NCBI GenBank assembly: GCA_013288685.1
Contig: JABDBM010000012.1
Coordinates: forward strand, 1 to 64,000
DNA length: 64,000 nt
Reading direction: 5' to 3'
Source: Bacteroidota bacterium
GTDB lineage: Bacteria; Bacteroidota; Bacteroidia; Sphingobacteriales; Sphingobacteriaceae
Shown here: positions 45,052-52,868 of the stretch, one piece after another
Layout: each line of letters starts with the position of its first letter
Position numbering within the stretch: position 1 is the stretch's first letter
Notes under the pieces: model-generated
What the model saw: the letters and a program-made list of their open reading frames with translations, nothing else
The model's database searches: none
What the model was told of the DNA's origin: nothing
Made by a program: the position numbers and the translations under genes

Positions 45052-46410
45052 ATGTTCCATAAATACAAAGCTCATTACCGCGACAATTTACACCTGGCAA
45101 TCCCGGTTGTTATATCGCAATTGGGGCATACGCTGGTACAAACGTCTGATACCATTATCGTAGGACATTTTGCCGGTACAATTTCGTTGGCGGCGGTTTC
45201 GCTGGCAAACAGCATTTTTGTAATTATGCTGGTAATTGGTATTGGTATATCTTATGGCATTACGCCGCTTATTGCCCAGCACAACGGCCGCAGTAATTAT
45301 GCCGAATGCGGACAGTTACTGTCCAATAGCTTGCTCATTAATATACTTACAGGTATCGTTCTTTTTGCAGTTACTTTTTTTGGTTCGCAACTATTATTGG
45401 GCCATCTCGATCAAACCCCCGAAGTGGTAAGGCAGGCTCGTCCATTTTTAAACTTGCTGGGTTTATCACTCATCCCTATGCTGGTATTTAATACCTTTAA
45501 ACAATTTGCCGAAGGGCTGGGATTTACCCGGCAGGCTATGCTTATTTCCATTTGGGGCAATGTTTTAAATATTTGCCTCGGGATAATTTTTGTTAAAGGC
45601 CTGTTTGGAGTTAGCCCAATGGGCGTAAAAGGCGTCGGGTACAGCACACTCATTGATCGTTGCGTAATGGCCACTGTTATGGGGATATATGTTTTTAAAT
45701 CGGCCAACTTTAAAAAATATCTTACTCATTTTGTGATAACAAATATCAGCCGGGCAAGATGTTTGCAGCTGTTAAAAATCGGCGCGCCGGTTGCCATGCA
45801 ATATGCCTTCGAAATTAGCGCATTTAGCGCCGCTGCTGTAATAATCGGCACTATCGGTTATCATGAGCAGGCAGCACACCAGGTGGCTATAGGCCTGGCA
45901 TCCATCACTTATATGATGGCCAGCGGATTATCAGCTGCCGCCGCCATCAAATCGGGCAACTATTTTGGCGGTAACGATCACCACTCCCTGCGGCAGTCCG
46001 CAATATCAAGTTACCATATTGTGTTGGTGTTTATGAGTATTACCGCATTGATATTTGCCATTGGTAATAACCTTTTGCCTTGGATTTATACTACAGATAA
46101 AATAGTAATAAGCATTGCAGCACAGCTACTTATCATCGCAGCGTTGTTTCAATTATTTGATGGCACACAGGTAGTAGGTCTCGGTATTTTACGCGGTATG
46201 GGCGATGTAAATATTCCAACGGTTATTACTTTTCTGGCTTATTGGGTGGTTGGCTTGCCGGTTGGATATCTGTTAGGCTTTCCGTTGCATTTAGGTGTAA
46301 AAGGCGTTTGGTATGGATTAGTGTTGGGGCTGATGGTGTCGTCAATCCTACTGTTCTTACGTTTCCAGTTTATCAGTCGAAAATATAAAAATTTAAATCA
46401 ACCCGCCTAA
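45052..46410 (+). CDS. MATE family multidrug/sodium antiporter (NorM-like)
   Basis: The 452-residue product has about 12 membrane helices in two halves, with the family strings PVVISQLGHTLVQTSDTIIVGHFAG near the N-terminus, GYSTLIDR in the middle and the second-half repeat start GAPVAMQYAFEISAFS. MATE proteins export drugs or cationic compounds in exchange for Na+ or H+. It ends in a convergent hairpin with the HDAC-like gene. Confidence 0.93.
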   Translation: MFHKYKAHYRDNLHLAIPVVISQLGHTLVQTSDTIIVGHFAGTISLAAVSLANSIFVIMLVIGIGISYGITPLIAQHNGRSNYAECGQLLSNSLLINILTGIVLFAVTFFGSQLLLGHLDQTPEVVRQARPFLNLLGLSLIPMLVFNTFKQFAEGLGFTRQAMLISIWGNVLNICLGIIFVKGLFGVSPMGVKGVGYSTLIDRCVMATVMGIYVFKSANFKKYLTHFVITNISRARCLQLLKIGAPVAMQYAFEISAFSAAAVIIGTIGYHEQAAHQVAIGLASITYMMASGLSAAAAIKSGNYFGGNDHHSLRQSAISSYHIVLVFMSITALIFAIGNNLLPWIYTTDKIVISIAAQLLIIAALFQLFDGTQVVGLGILRGMGDVNIPTVITFLAYWVVGLPVGYLLGFPLHLGVKGVWYGLVLGLMVSSILLFLRFQFISRKYKNLNQPA

Positions 46411-46430
46411 TTATGTCGTTTACCAGTTTG

Positions 46431-46460
46431 GTGGGAGACGCGAGTATCGCGTCTCTACAT
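46431..46460. terminator. Hairpin GAGACGCGA-GTA-TCGCGTCTC between convergent genes (family E)
   Basis: A perfect 9-bp stem with a 3-base loop (46435-46455) in the 61-bp gap between the MATE and HDAC-like stop codons. A variant (GGCGCGATGCATCGCGTC) occurs at 48752-48769. It can serve as a two-way terminator although it lacks a T-run. Confidence 0.6.
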
Positions 46461-46471
46461 TAAAAGCCATA

Positions 46472-47374
46472 TTAAAAATACAACTCATTAGCCACCCTGT
46501 AAGTATTACAATGTGCCTCCACGATATCTTTAATATCCGGCGAGTAACCACCGCCCATACTTACCTGTAACGGGATTTTATTGCTAATACATTGCTCCAA
46601 TACAAACCGGTCGCGTTCCTTACAGGCTGCTTTGCTTAGCGAGAGTTTTCCTAATTTATCGGTTGCCAGCACATCAACACCAGCCAGGTAAAATATAAAG
46701 TCAGGCTTTTGTTGCGCTATTAATTGGGGTAAGGTGGATTTTAACAAATCAAGATATTCTTCATCACCAGTTCCATCAGCCAAAGCGATATCCAGATCCG
46801 ATTGTTCTTTCCGGAAAGGGAAATTATTTGCACAATGCATCGAAAAGGTAAAAACGCTCGGATTATGCTCAAATATTTCCGCTGTTCCGTTGCCCTGATG
46901 CACATCCAAATCAATAATCAATATGGATGCAGCTAAGTTATGATGCAATAAATAATTAGCAGCTATAGCCTGATCATTTAACAGGCAAAAACCTTCGCCC
47001 CAATTGCTGCCGGCATGGTGCGTGCCTCCGGCAACGTTAAATGCTATGCCATAATCAAATGCAAACCGGCAACCGTCGATGGTGCCCTGAGCAATCCGGA
47101 GTTCGCGTTCTACCAACCTGGCCGATAAGGGGAACCCGGTGCGGCGTTGTTCTTTTGGCGGCAGGGTTAAATCGCGCAATTGTTCCCAGTAATCTTTATT
47201 GTGGGTCCATAAAATCACCTCTTCATGGGGTATAGCAGGCGAAAATAGGTTTTCATTAGATATCAATCCTTCGTGTAAGAGCTGTGCAGGTATTAATTCA
47301 TACTTCAGCATCGGGAAACGGTGCCCGGCTACTAATGGATGAATATATATGGGGTCGAAGGCGATTTTAAGCAC
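46472..47374 (-). CDS. Histone-deacetylase-family hydrolase
   Basis: The 300-residue product has the zinc-hydrolase motifs of the HDAC/acetoin-utilisation superfamily: GGTHHAG (catalytic His pair), IDLDVHQGNGT (metal-binding Asp and His), and a late GGGYSP. Bacterial members deacetylate small molecules or proteins such as polyamines; the substrate here is unknown. Translation starts at GTG at 47374 (MLKIAFDPIYIHPLV). It follows kynU on the same strand across a family C repeat, so it may be co-transcribed. Confidence 0.92.
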   Translation of the reverse strand: MLKIAFDPIYIHPLVAGHRFPMLKYELIPAQLLHEGLISNENLFSPAIPHEEVILWTHNKDYWEQLRDLTLPPKEQRRTGFPLSARLVERELRIAQGTIDGCRFAFDYGIAFNVAGGTHHAGSNWGEGFCLLNDQAIAANYLLHHNLAASILIIDLDVHQGNGTAEIFEHNPSVFTFSMHCANNFPFRKEQSDLDIALADGTGDEEYLDLLKSTLPQLIAQQKPDFIFYLAGVDVLATDKLGKLSLSKAACKERDRFVLEQCISNKIPLQVSMGGGYSPDIKDIVEAHCNTYRVANELYF

Positions 47375-47380
47375 TGTGTT

Positions 47381-47466
47381 TTAGAGATTAGAGTTTGGAG
47401 TTTCGAGATTGGTGTATTGTCGGAGAAGCTTTTGCCTAACCTCTTGTCTCTGACCTCCAATCTCTC
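47381..47466. repeat. Inverted repeat, family C, copy 4 (reaches into kynU)
   Basis: TTAGAGATTAGAGTTTGGAG (47381-47400) faces CCTAACCTCTTGTCTC and TGACCTCCAATCTCTCG (47434-47466). The right arm covers the last codons of kynU and its stop codon. Confidence 0.65.
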
Positions 47467-48734
47467 GCCGCCGCCGCTAACACCCGCCCTGCCTCGAAAA
47501 CCTGTGTAAAGCTATTATAAAGCGGTACAGGGCTTAGCCTGATAACGTTTGGTTCACGCCAGTCGCCAATTACACCGTTGGCGGTTAAAAAATTGAATAT
47601 CGCTTTCGCATTTCGTTTGCAAACGATGGATAACTGGCAGCCGCGTTCCTCTTTATTTTGCGGGGTGATAATTTTAAACAATTCTTCATCTTCCTCGTGG
47701 TTTATGCCATTTATCAAAAACTCAAGGTAGCCTGTAAGCGACTCGCTTTTGCCTCTCAGGGTAGCAAAACCGGCTTGCTCAAAAATATCCAGCGATGCTT
47801 TATGCAGGGCAAGCAGCATTACCGGTATTGTACTCAACTGCCAGCCGGCCGCGCCTATTTCCGGATCAAACTGCGGCGCCATTAAAAAGCGGTTGTCCAA
47901 ACGGTTACCCCACCAACCTTCGAAACGTTGCAACGCTTTGTTGCCGAAATGCATTTCGTGAACAAAGATACCGCTGATACCACCAGGACCGGAATTCATG
48001 TATTTGTAGGAGCACCAGGTGGCAAAATCGATATCCCAATCGTGTAATTTCAACATGACGTTTCCAGCGGCGTGTGCCAGGTCGAATCCCACATAGGCTC
48101 CGGCTGCGTGTCCGGCTTTGCTAATGGCCGGCAAATCGTAAAACTGACCGGTGTAATAATTTATTCCACCAAAAAGCACCAGCGCCAGTTCATCGGCATG
48201 TGTGTTTATCTGTTGTACTATATCTTCTGTTCTTAACGTGGATTCGCCCTCGCGTGGAAATACTTCGATAATAGCCTCCTTGGGGTCAAATCCATGAAAC
48301 CGCGCCTGACTGGCAAAAGCATACTGATCCGACGGAAAAGCACCGCCTTCCACCAGTATTTTAAATCGTTTATTAGTTGGTATATAGAAACTTACCATTA
48401 GTAAATGAAGATTTACTGTAAGTGAATTCATCACCGAAACTTCCTCCTTTTTGGCGCCCACTATGCCCGCCAATGTGCCGGTAAGCTGCTGATGGTAATT
48501 TAACCAGGGATCATCGCCCTCAAAAAATCCCTCAATGGCCAGGTTTTGCCAATTGGAAAATTGTGCATTAACATATTGCCGGGCGGTTATCGGCTGCAAG
48601 CCTAATGAATTACCACAGAGGTAAATGGCATCCTTTCCATTATGTTTCGGAACCAAAAACTGCTGCTGAAACTCCTTTAGGGGGTCCTGTTCATCAAGGG
48701 ATTGAGCAAATTGTAAGGTATTTTGATACTCCAT
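47436..48734 (-). CDS. kynU: Kynureninase
   Basis: Kynureninase (PLP-dependent) splits kynurenine into anthranilate and alanine in tryptophan degradation. The 432-residue product has the family blocks YLCGNSLGLQP near the N-terminus, FPSDQYAFASQ, the PLP-lysine motif WCSYKYMNSGPGG (about residue 240), GWWGN and RLSPVPLYNSF in the C-terminal half. The last residues RDWRSETRG are encoded by a dispersed TAATCTC-rich repeat, so the normal end of the gene may have been replaced. No other tryptophan-degradation gene lies within the window. Confidence 0.95.
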   Translation of the reverse strand: MEYQNTLQFAQSLDEQDPLKEFQQQFLVPKHNGKDAIYLCGNSLGLQPITARQYVNAQFSNWQNLAIEGFFEGDDPWLNYHQQLTGTLAGIVGAKKEEVSVMNSLTVNLHLLMVSFYIPTNKRFKILVEGGAFPSDQYAFASQARFHGFDPKEAIIEVFPREGESTLRTEDIVQQINTHADELALVLFGGINYYTGQFYDLPAISKAGHAAGAYVGFDLAHAAGNVMLKLHDWDIDFATWCSYKYMNSGPGGISGIFVHEMHFGNKALQRFEGWWGNRLDNRFLMAPQFDPEIGAAGWQLSTIPVMLLALHKASLDIFEQAGFATLRGKSESLTGYLEFLINGINHEEDEELFKIITPQNKEERGCQLSIVCKRNAKAIFNFLTANGVIGDWREPNVIRLSPVPLYNSFTQVFEAGRVLAAAARDWRSETRG

Positions 48735-48746
48735 GGTCGAAAATCA

Positions 48747-48780
48747 TTCGGTAGAGGCGCGATGCATCGCGTCACTACCG
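48747..48780. repeat. Palindromic repeat GGCGCGATGCATCGCGTC (family E)
   Basis: The 60-bp gap upstream of kynU holds GGTAG-AGGCGCGATGCATCGCGTCA-CTACC, an inverted repeat (GCGCGATGCATCGCG core) matching the hairpin at 46431-46460 in wording. Confidence 0.55.
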
Positions 48781-48794
48781 GTGTGTAAAAATAA

Positions 48795-49397
48795 TTATTT
48801 ATTCGGTTTGCTGACGTACGGATTCCCCTTTACGTAAAACCGGTAAGGCAGCAAAGCATCGTCACCCGCGTAATCAACACCCACTCTGGGCACCGCGGCA
48901 ACGGCCTCATCGGCAAAATTCAATCCCTGGTCTTCGATCCAAATAGTGTCGCTTTGCAGACTAACAGCATTAATGATACGTGATATACCTAATGCCTTCG
49001 CAACCGAACCCGGCCCCGAAGTAATGTTAGGTTTTAGTTTCTCCATTTTGCGGCGTTGCAGCATTGTTTCCAGGCCCTCAGTGGGTTCTATCGCCCTAAT
49101 CAGGATGGCATGGGGCTGTCCTTCGGCCGAGGTTACGATATTAAACATTTCGTGAATGCCATAACATAAATACACATAAGTAATGCCACCCTGCAAAAAC
49201 ATGGTTTGTGTGCGCGGAGTTTTACGGTTGCCGAAGGCGTGCGAAGCCCGGTCGACGATTCCTTTATATGCTTCTGTTTCAGTTATATAACCGCCGGTAA
49301 TTACACCATCTACACAGGTAAATAAGTACTTTCCCAGTAAATCGCGGCTTATTGCAACCACATCGTCGCTATGGTAGTAGGTATCGGGTAATTTCAT
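48795..49397 (-). CDS. DNA-3-methyladenine glycosylase (AAG/MPG type)
   Basis: The enzyme removes alkylated purines in base-excision repair. I start at the ATG at 49397 (MKLPDTYYHSDDVV), which gives 200 residues, the usual size; a longer frame begins inside the upstream repeat. Family motifs are ARDLLGK-like ISRDLLGKYLF, YITETEAYKG with the catalytic glutamate, ASHAFGN, and YVYLCYGIHEMFNIVT; GPGSVAKALGI follows. It is alone, with a family A inverted repeat in its upstream gap. Confidence 0.93.
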   Translation of the reverse strand: MKLPDTYYHSDDVVAISRDLLGKYLFTCVDGVITGGYITETEAYKGIVDRASHAFGNRKTPRTQTMFLQGGITYVYLCYGIHEMFNIVTSAEGQPHAILIRAIEPTEGLETMLQRRKMEKLKPNITSGPGSVAKALGISRIINAVSLQSDTIWIEDQGLNFADEAVAAVPRVGVDYAGDDALLPYRFYVKGNPYVSKPNK

Positions 49398-49440
49398 GAA
49401 GGTAAGAAATGTATATAAATAGTTTGCTAATTGAGAAAGA

Positions 49441-49533
49441 ATACAAATTGGCACTAATTGCCCGAATTTCACGAATTAAATAAGTTTTTCCTAATTCGTG
49501 AAATTCGGGCATTCGTGATAATTTGTGTTTTTT
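49441..49533. repeat. Dispersed inverted repeat, family A, copy 3 (20-bp perfect core)
   Basis: TGCCCGAATTTCACGAATTA (49459-49478) is perfectly complementary to 49492-49511 with a 13-bp spacer. Outside, CACAAATT-like and CACTAAT-like arms mirror each other (49443-49455 and 49515-49528). The best-preserved copy of family A in the window. Confidence 0.8.
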
Positions 49534-49564
49534 TAGCTTATAAAATACTTAACGAATTATATTT

Positions 49565-50215
49565 TTAAACTGCCTTTAAAATCTTTTCCAGGTATTCGTT
49601 AATCTCATCGGCCTTGTCATATATCATTATATGGCTGCCTCCTTTTACGATGGTAGCATTTTTAATGAGTTTGGCCGGAAATACCAGGTCCTTTTCGCCC
49701 GTAATGTGATACAGATTGGGCGGGATAATCTTGTTGTTCCAATGAACCGCAGCGCCCATGGCCCATCGTGAAAACGACCAGGAGCTTTTCCTAAGCATAT
49801 CTTCAAAAAGCCATTTGCCATAAGTATCCATCTTACCAAAAAATACCCTGACAAAAAAACCAAGTATTGTAAAAGATTTAGATGGAAGAATTTTATATAG
49901 CGGCACCCGTCTTAGGAAAGCTATAAAACCCGGCATTTCGTCAACAGTTTTGGGGCACGAGGTAAGGACAACCTTATGCAAATCAACTAATTTCGCAATT
50001 TCAACGGCCAGCATACCACCCAATGAATTTCCGATAACTACCGATCTGTTATTTATATCGTATTGATCAATAAGCTTTTGTGCGTACGTTGATAAAGTAT
50101 CCGTTTTATTGGGTTCAATAAAATCAACACCAATTAACTCGTAACCACTGATATGGATATTGTGATAAACTCTGCTATCAGCCCCCAGGCCCGGAATCAA
50201 AAATACTTTAGCCAT
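49565..50215 (-). CDS. Alpha/beta hydrolase (copy 1 of a tandem pair)
   Basis: A 216-residue alpha/beta hydrolase with N-terminal FLIPGLGADSRVY (oxyanion region), nucleophile elbow GNSLGG (Ser) and C-terminal GGSHIM (His). The cap between is helical (SKSFTILGFFVRVFFG). No signal peptide. About half of its positions match the next gene upstream (50221-50868), including CPKTVDEMPGF and NLYHITG, so it is a tandem duplicate. The substrate is unknown; the family includes lipase/esterase and thioesterase members. Confidence 0.85.
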   Translation of the reverse strand: MAKVFLIPGLGADSRVYHNIHISGYELIGVDFIEPNKTDTLSTYAQKLIDQYDINNRSVVIGNSLGGMLAVEIAKLVDLHKVVLTSCPKTVDEMPGFIAFLRRVPLYKILPSKSFTILGFFVRVFFGKMDTYGKWLFEDMLRKSSWSFSRWAMGAAVHWNNKIIPPNLYHITGEKDLVFPAKLIKNATIVKGGSHIMIYDKADEINEYLEKILKAV

Positions 50216-50220
50216 CTAAA

Positions 50221-50868
50221 TTAAACCGCTAATATCCGGTGTAAACATTGGTTAAGTTCAGCTGCCTTTTCAAAAATCATGGTATGCTCTCCTCCTTTTA
50301 TAATTTCGGCATTTTTTATGTTTTTGGATGGGAATACCAAATCCTTATCCCCGGTGATATGATATAGATTAGGTGGAATAACTGTATTATCCCAATACAG
50401 GGCCGCTCCCATGGCCCAGCGTGAAAACGTGGGTGAAGATTTGATCAGCATATCTTTAAATAACCACATTCCGTTGCGGCCCATTTGTCCAAATACAAAC
50501 CTGATTAAAAAGCCAAGCGAAGAAAAAGATTTGGCAGGCACAATTTTGTACAGGGGAAGCCATCTGAAGATTTTTAAAAATCCCGGCATTTCATCAACTG
50601 TTTTAGGGCAGGAGATTAAGATTACTTTTTCGGGATGAACTAACTTAGCCACTTCAACAGCCACCATCCCGCCCAGTGAAGTCCCAATCACTACCGAATC
50701 ACTTTCGATATGATAATGACTCACCATCTTTTGTGCATAGGTGGATAAAGTATCTTTCTTATCAGGCTCAATCCAATCGGCATAAATAGCATCATGTCCG
50801 CTTAGGTCAATACGCTGATAAAGCCGGCCATCGGCGCCCAGACCGGGTAGCAGGAATATCTTGCTCAT
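50221..50868 (-). CDS. Alpha/beta hydrolase (copy 2 of a tandem pair)
   Basis: A 215-residue paralogue: FLLPGLGADGRLY, nucleophile elbow GTSLGG, and GGEHTM near the end, with CPKTVDEMPGF and NLYHITGDKDLVFPS shared with copy 1. The stop lies 5 bp before copy 1. Its ATG overlaps the stop of the upstream fRMsr gene (TAATG), so the three genes form one transcript. Substrate unknown. Confidence 0.85.
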   Translation of the reverse strand: MSKIFLLPGLGADGRLYQRIDLSGHDAIYADWIEPDKKDTLSTYAQKMVSHYHIESDSVVIGTSLGGMVAVEVAKLVHPEKVILISCPKTVDEMPGFLKIFRWLPLYKIVPAKSFSSLGFLIRFVFGQMGRNGMWLFKDMLIKSSPTFSRWAMGAALYWDNTVIPPNLYHITGDKDLVFPSKNIKNAEIIKGGEHTMIFEKAAELNQCLHRILAV

Positions 50869-51344
50869 TAAAAGTTCAGTAGTTTTACAATTTGCTCCAG
50901 GTATTGGGCATCAGTTTCATCAAACTGATCAAACGCCTCGCTATCCACATCAAGCACAGCTACAACTGCACCATTGCTAAATATGGGTATAACAATTTCC
51001 GATTTAGAAAGCGAACTACAGGCAATATGTCCCGGAAAAGCATCCACATCAGGCACGATCAATGTTTTCGCTTGTTGCCACGCTGAGCCGCAAACACCTT
51101 TACCCAAAGCTATGCGGGTGCAGGCTACGGGCCCCTGAAAGGGACCTAAAACCAATTCATCGCCCTTAACCAGGTAAAACCCCACCCAAAACCATTTAAA
51201 TTGCTCCCTGAGCGCCGCAGCTATGTTAGCCAGATTCGCCACAAGGTCAGGTTCTCCGTACAGCAGGGCTTCTATTTGGGGGATGAGTGATAAATATTGG
51301 TCGGTTTTATCGGTTGATGTGGTGATGTTTAAATCTTCGGCCAT
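50868..51344 (-). CDS. GAF-domain free methionine-(R)-sulfoxide reductase
   Basis: The enzyme reduces free methionine-R-sulfoxide. I start at the ATG at 51344 (MAEDLNITTSTDKTDQYLS), which gives 158 residues; an upstream frame overlaps the divergent gene. The GAF domain carries the family cysteines in FQGPVACTRI, GKGVCGSAW and HIACSSLSKSEI, matching the conserved catalytic/resolving pair, and LDVDSEAFDQFDETD at the end. It opens a three-gene operon with two alpha/beta hydrolases; the stop overlaps the next start (TAATG). Confidence 0.9.
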   Translation of the reverse strand: MAEDLNITTSTDKTDQYLSLIPQIEALLYGEPDLVANLANIAAALREQFKWFWVGFYLVKGDELVLGPFQGPVACTRIALGKGVCGSAWQQAKTLIVPDVDAFPGHIACSSLSKSEIVIPIFSNGAVVAVLDVDSEAFDQFDETDAQYLEQIVKLLNF

Positions 51345-51383
51345 GTTCAAATATATTTTATATTTGGCGGTAAAAATACCGAT

Positions 51384-52004
51384 ATGTCTGCTATACTTAA
51401 GCAACGAAATTATTTTGTGACCAAAAGATTTGAAATTACCCCTACTTCTTTGAAATTAGGATTTAAAAGCCAGTTTGGTTATGCCGAACATGAATATGCC
51501 TTTGAGCAAATCTTTCCAAAATATTACCGCCAAAAGAAACATAATTTGTTTACATTAATACCTGCTTTATTGTGTTTTATGGCTACGATTATTACTATCC
51601 TATCCCATTTTATTGAAAAAGACGGCAGTTCTGTCGATGATATTTTGGTATACGGTATTTTGTGGATTATTCTTACGATAATTTCTGCGTTTAATTATGA
51701 AGATACACTCACGCTAAGTTTAAACCATGGCATGACGCTCGCGTTTTATACCAATTCACCAAATCCTAAAGAGGTAGAGAGTTTTATTGCATTGCTTTTT
51801 TCGGATCAAAAAAAATATTTGTTGAACAGGTATGCAAAAAGCGATCCGTATTTATCTGTTGAACAGTTATCAACAAACTTGAAATGGCTGTGGGATAGAA
51901 ATATTATTAATGATGCCGAGTTAGAGGATCTCCGCAAGAAAATTTTGCCGGCGCCAAGCAGCGCCTCCTCTATTGGTTTTAATTTTAATCCTAACTTGAA
52001 TTAA
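51384..52004 (+). CDS. Small membrane protein with SHOCT-like C-terminus
   Basis: The 206-residue product has two central membrane helices (LFTLIPALLCFMATIITIL and ILVYGILWIILTIISAF) separated by a short acidic loop, a beta-rich soluble N-terminus (ITPTSLKLGFKSQFGYAEH), and a C-terminal LKWLWDRNIINDAELEDLRKKIL segment that resembles a SHOCT-type oligomerisation motif. No family name is certain. It diverges from the fRMsr gene across a 39-bp gap and converges with the next minus-strand gene. Confidence 0.7.
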   Translation: MSAILKQRNYFVTKRFEITPTSLKLGFKSQFGYAEHEYAFEQIFPKYYRQKKHNLFTLIPALLCFMATIITILSHFIEKDGSSVDDILVYGILWIILTIISAFNYEDTLTLSLNHGMTLAFYTNSPNPKEVESFIALLFSDQKKYLLNRYAKSDPYLSVEQLSTNLKWLWDRNIINDAELEDLRKKILPAPSSASSIGFNFNPNLN

Positions 52005-52013
52005 CGAACTAAC

Positions 52014-52760
52014 TTACCTGGCATTTGTGCTCACTCCAATTATAACCCCAAAATTGCCATCGGTTTGAAACCATTGCTTTTCGGGCAAGAAAGCGCGCGA
52101 CACAAATCCATCGAGGTACAGCGCATTTTTACAACCCAGCTTTTTAAAATAATCAGCGAAATCGTAAAAATTAACCGCCGTTTTCGATATCACAAATACA
52201 ACCCGGTTATCCGGCAAAACCCCTACTCCATTCCGGATGTTGAGATTAGGTGAGCCCGGTTTAAGTGCAGGATGAATTTCTCCATCGATCACCAGCATCG
52301 GACCAGATTGGGTAGCATACTTTACATGGCCATCGTTATGGAAGCTCACCGTATTACAAATAAACGGAATGTCGCCGGTGGTGATATAGAAAACACCATT
52401 TGGTTTCAAATAGAAATTACCGGCTCCACTTGAAGTGTCGAGACCGGCTTTGGTAATTTGGTTTTCAATAAACAGTCCTTGCGGCGATTGATCAGCTTTG
52501 TACATCCCGCCGTTCATAGCAAACAACAAATGTCTTTTATGCTTTTCGAGCCACTGCTTCAAATTAAGGATGCTCTTAAAATTGACGCCAGCATCATCTT
52601 TCCAGTACAGTTTAAGGTCCTGGCGTTTTAGATCTACGGGATAGCTCACAAAATTTGTATCGTTTGGCTGGCTTTTTTGCGCAAAAAGAAGCGATGGGGT
52701 GCTTACAAGAAACAATGTGGTTGCCCAAAGAAAAATGCCGGCTCGTTTTATGGTTTGCAT
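52014..52760 (-). CDS. Secreted phosphodiester glycosidase-like (NAGPA domain)
   Basis: The 248-residue product has a signal peptide (LWATTLFLVSTPSLLFAQ) and the domain typical of NAGPA/DUF2233 phosphodiester glycosidases: LLFAMNGGMYKADQSPQGLFIEN, GNFYLKPNGVFYI, ATQSGPMLVIDG and the later ALYLDGFVSRAF. Animal relatives remove GlcNAc-1-phosphodiester; bacterial ones are thought to act on extracellular or cell-wall glycans. It follows the GH53 genes on the same strand. Confidence 0.88.
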   Translation of the reverse strand: MQTIKRAGIFLWATTLFLVSTPSLLFAQKSQPNDTNFVSYPVDLKRQDLKLYWKDDAGVNFKSILNLKQWLEKHKRHLLFAMNGGMYKADQSPQGLFIENQITKAGLDTSSGAGNFYLKPNGVFYITTGDIPFICNTVSFHNDGHVKYATQSGPMLVIDGEIHPALKPGSPNLNIRNGVGVLPDNRVVFVISKTAVNFYDFADYFKKLGCKNALYLDGFVSRAFLPEKQWFQTDGNFGVIIGVSTNAR

Positions 52761-52868
52761 GGGATATTGGCCTAACCGGCAAATTAATCATTTTGCACCC
52801 GATTCATTCAATATTGTAAAGACTTGTCAACTTTTTGAAAGTTGACAAATCTAAAATCTCAAAACAAC

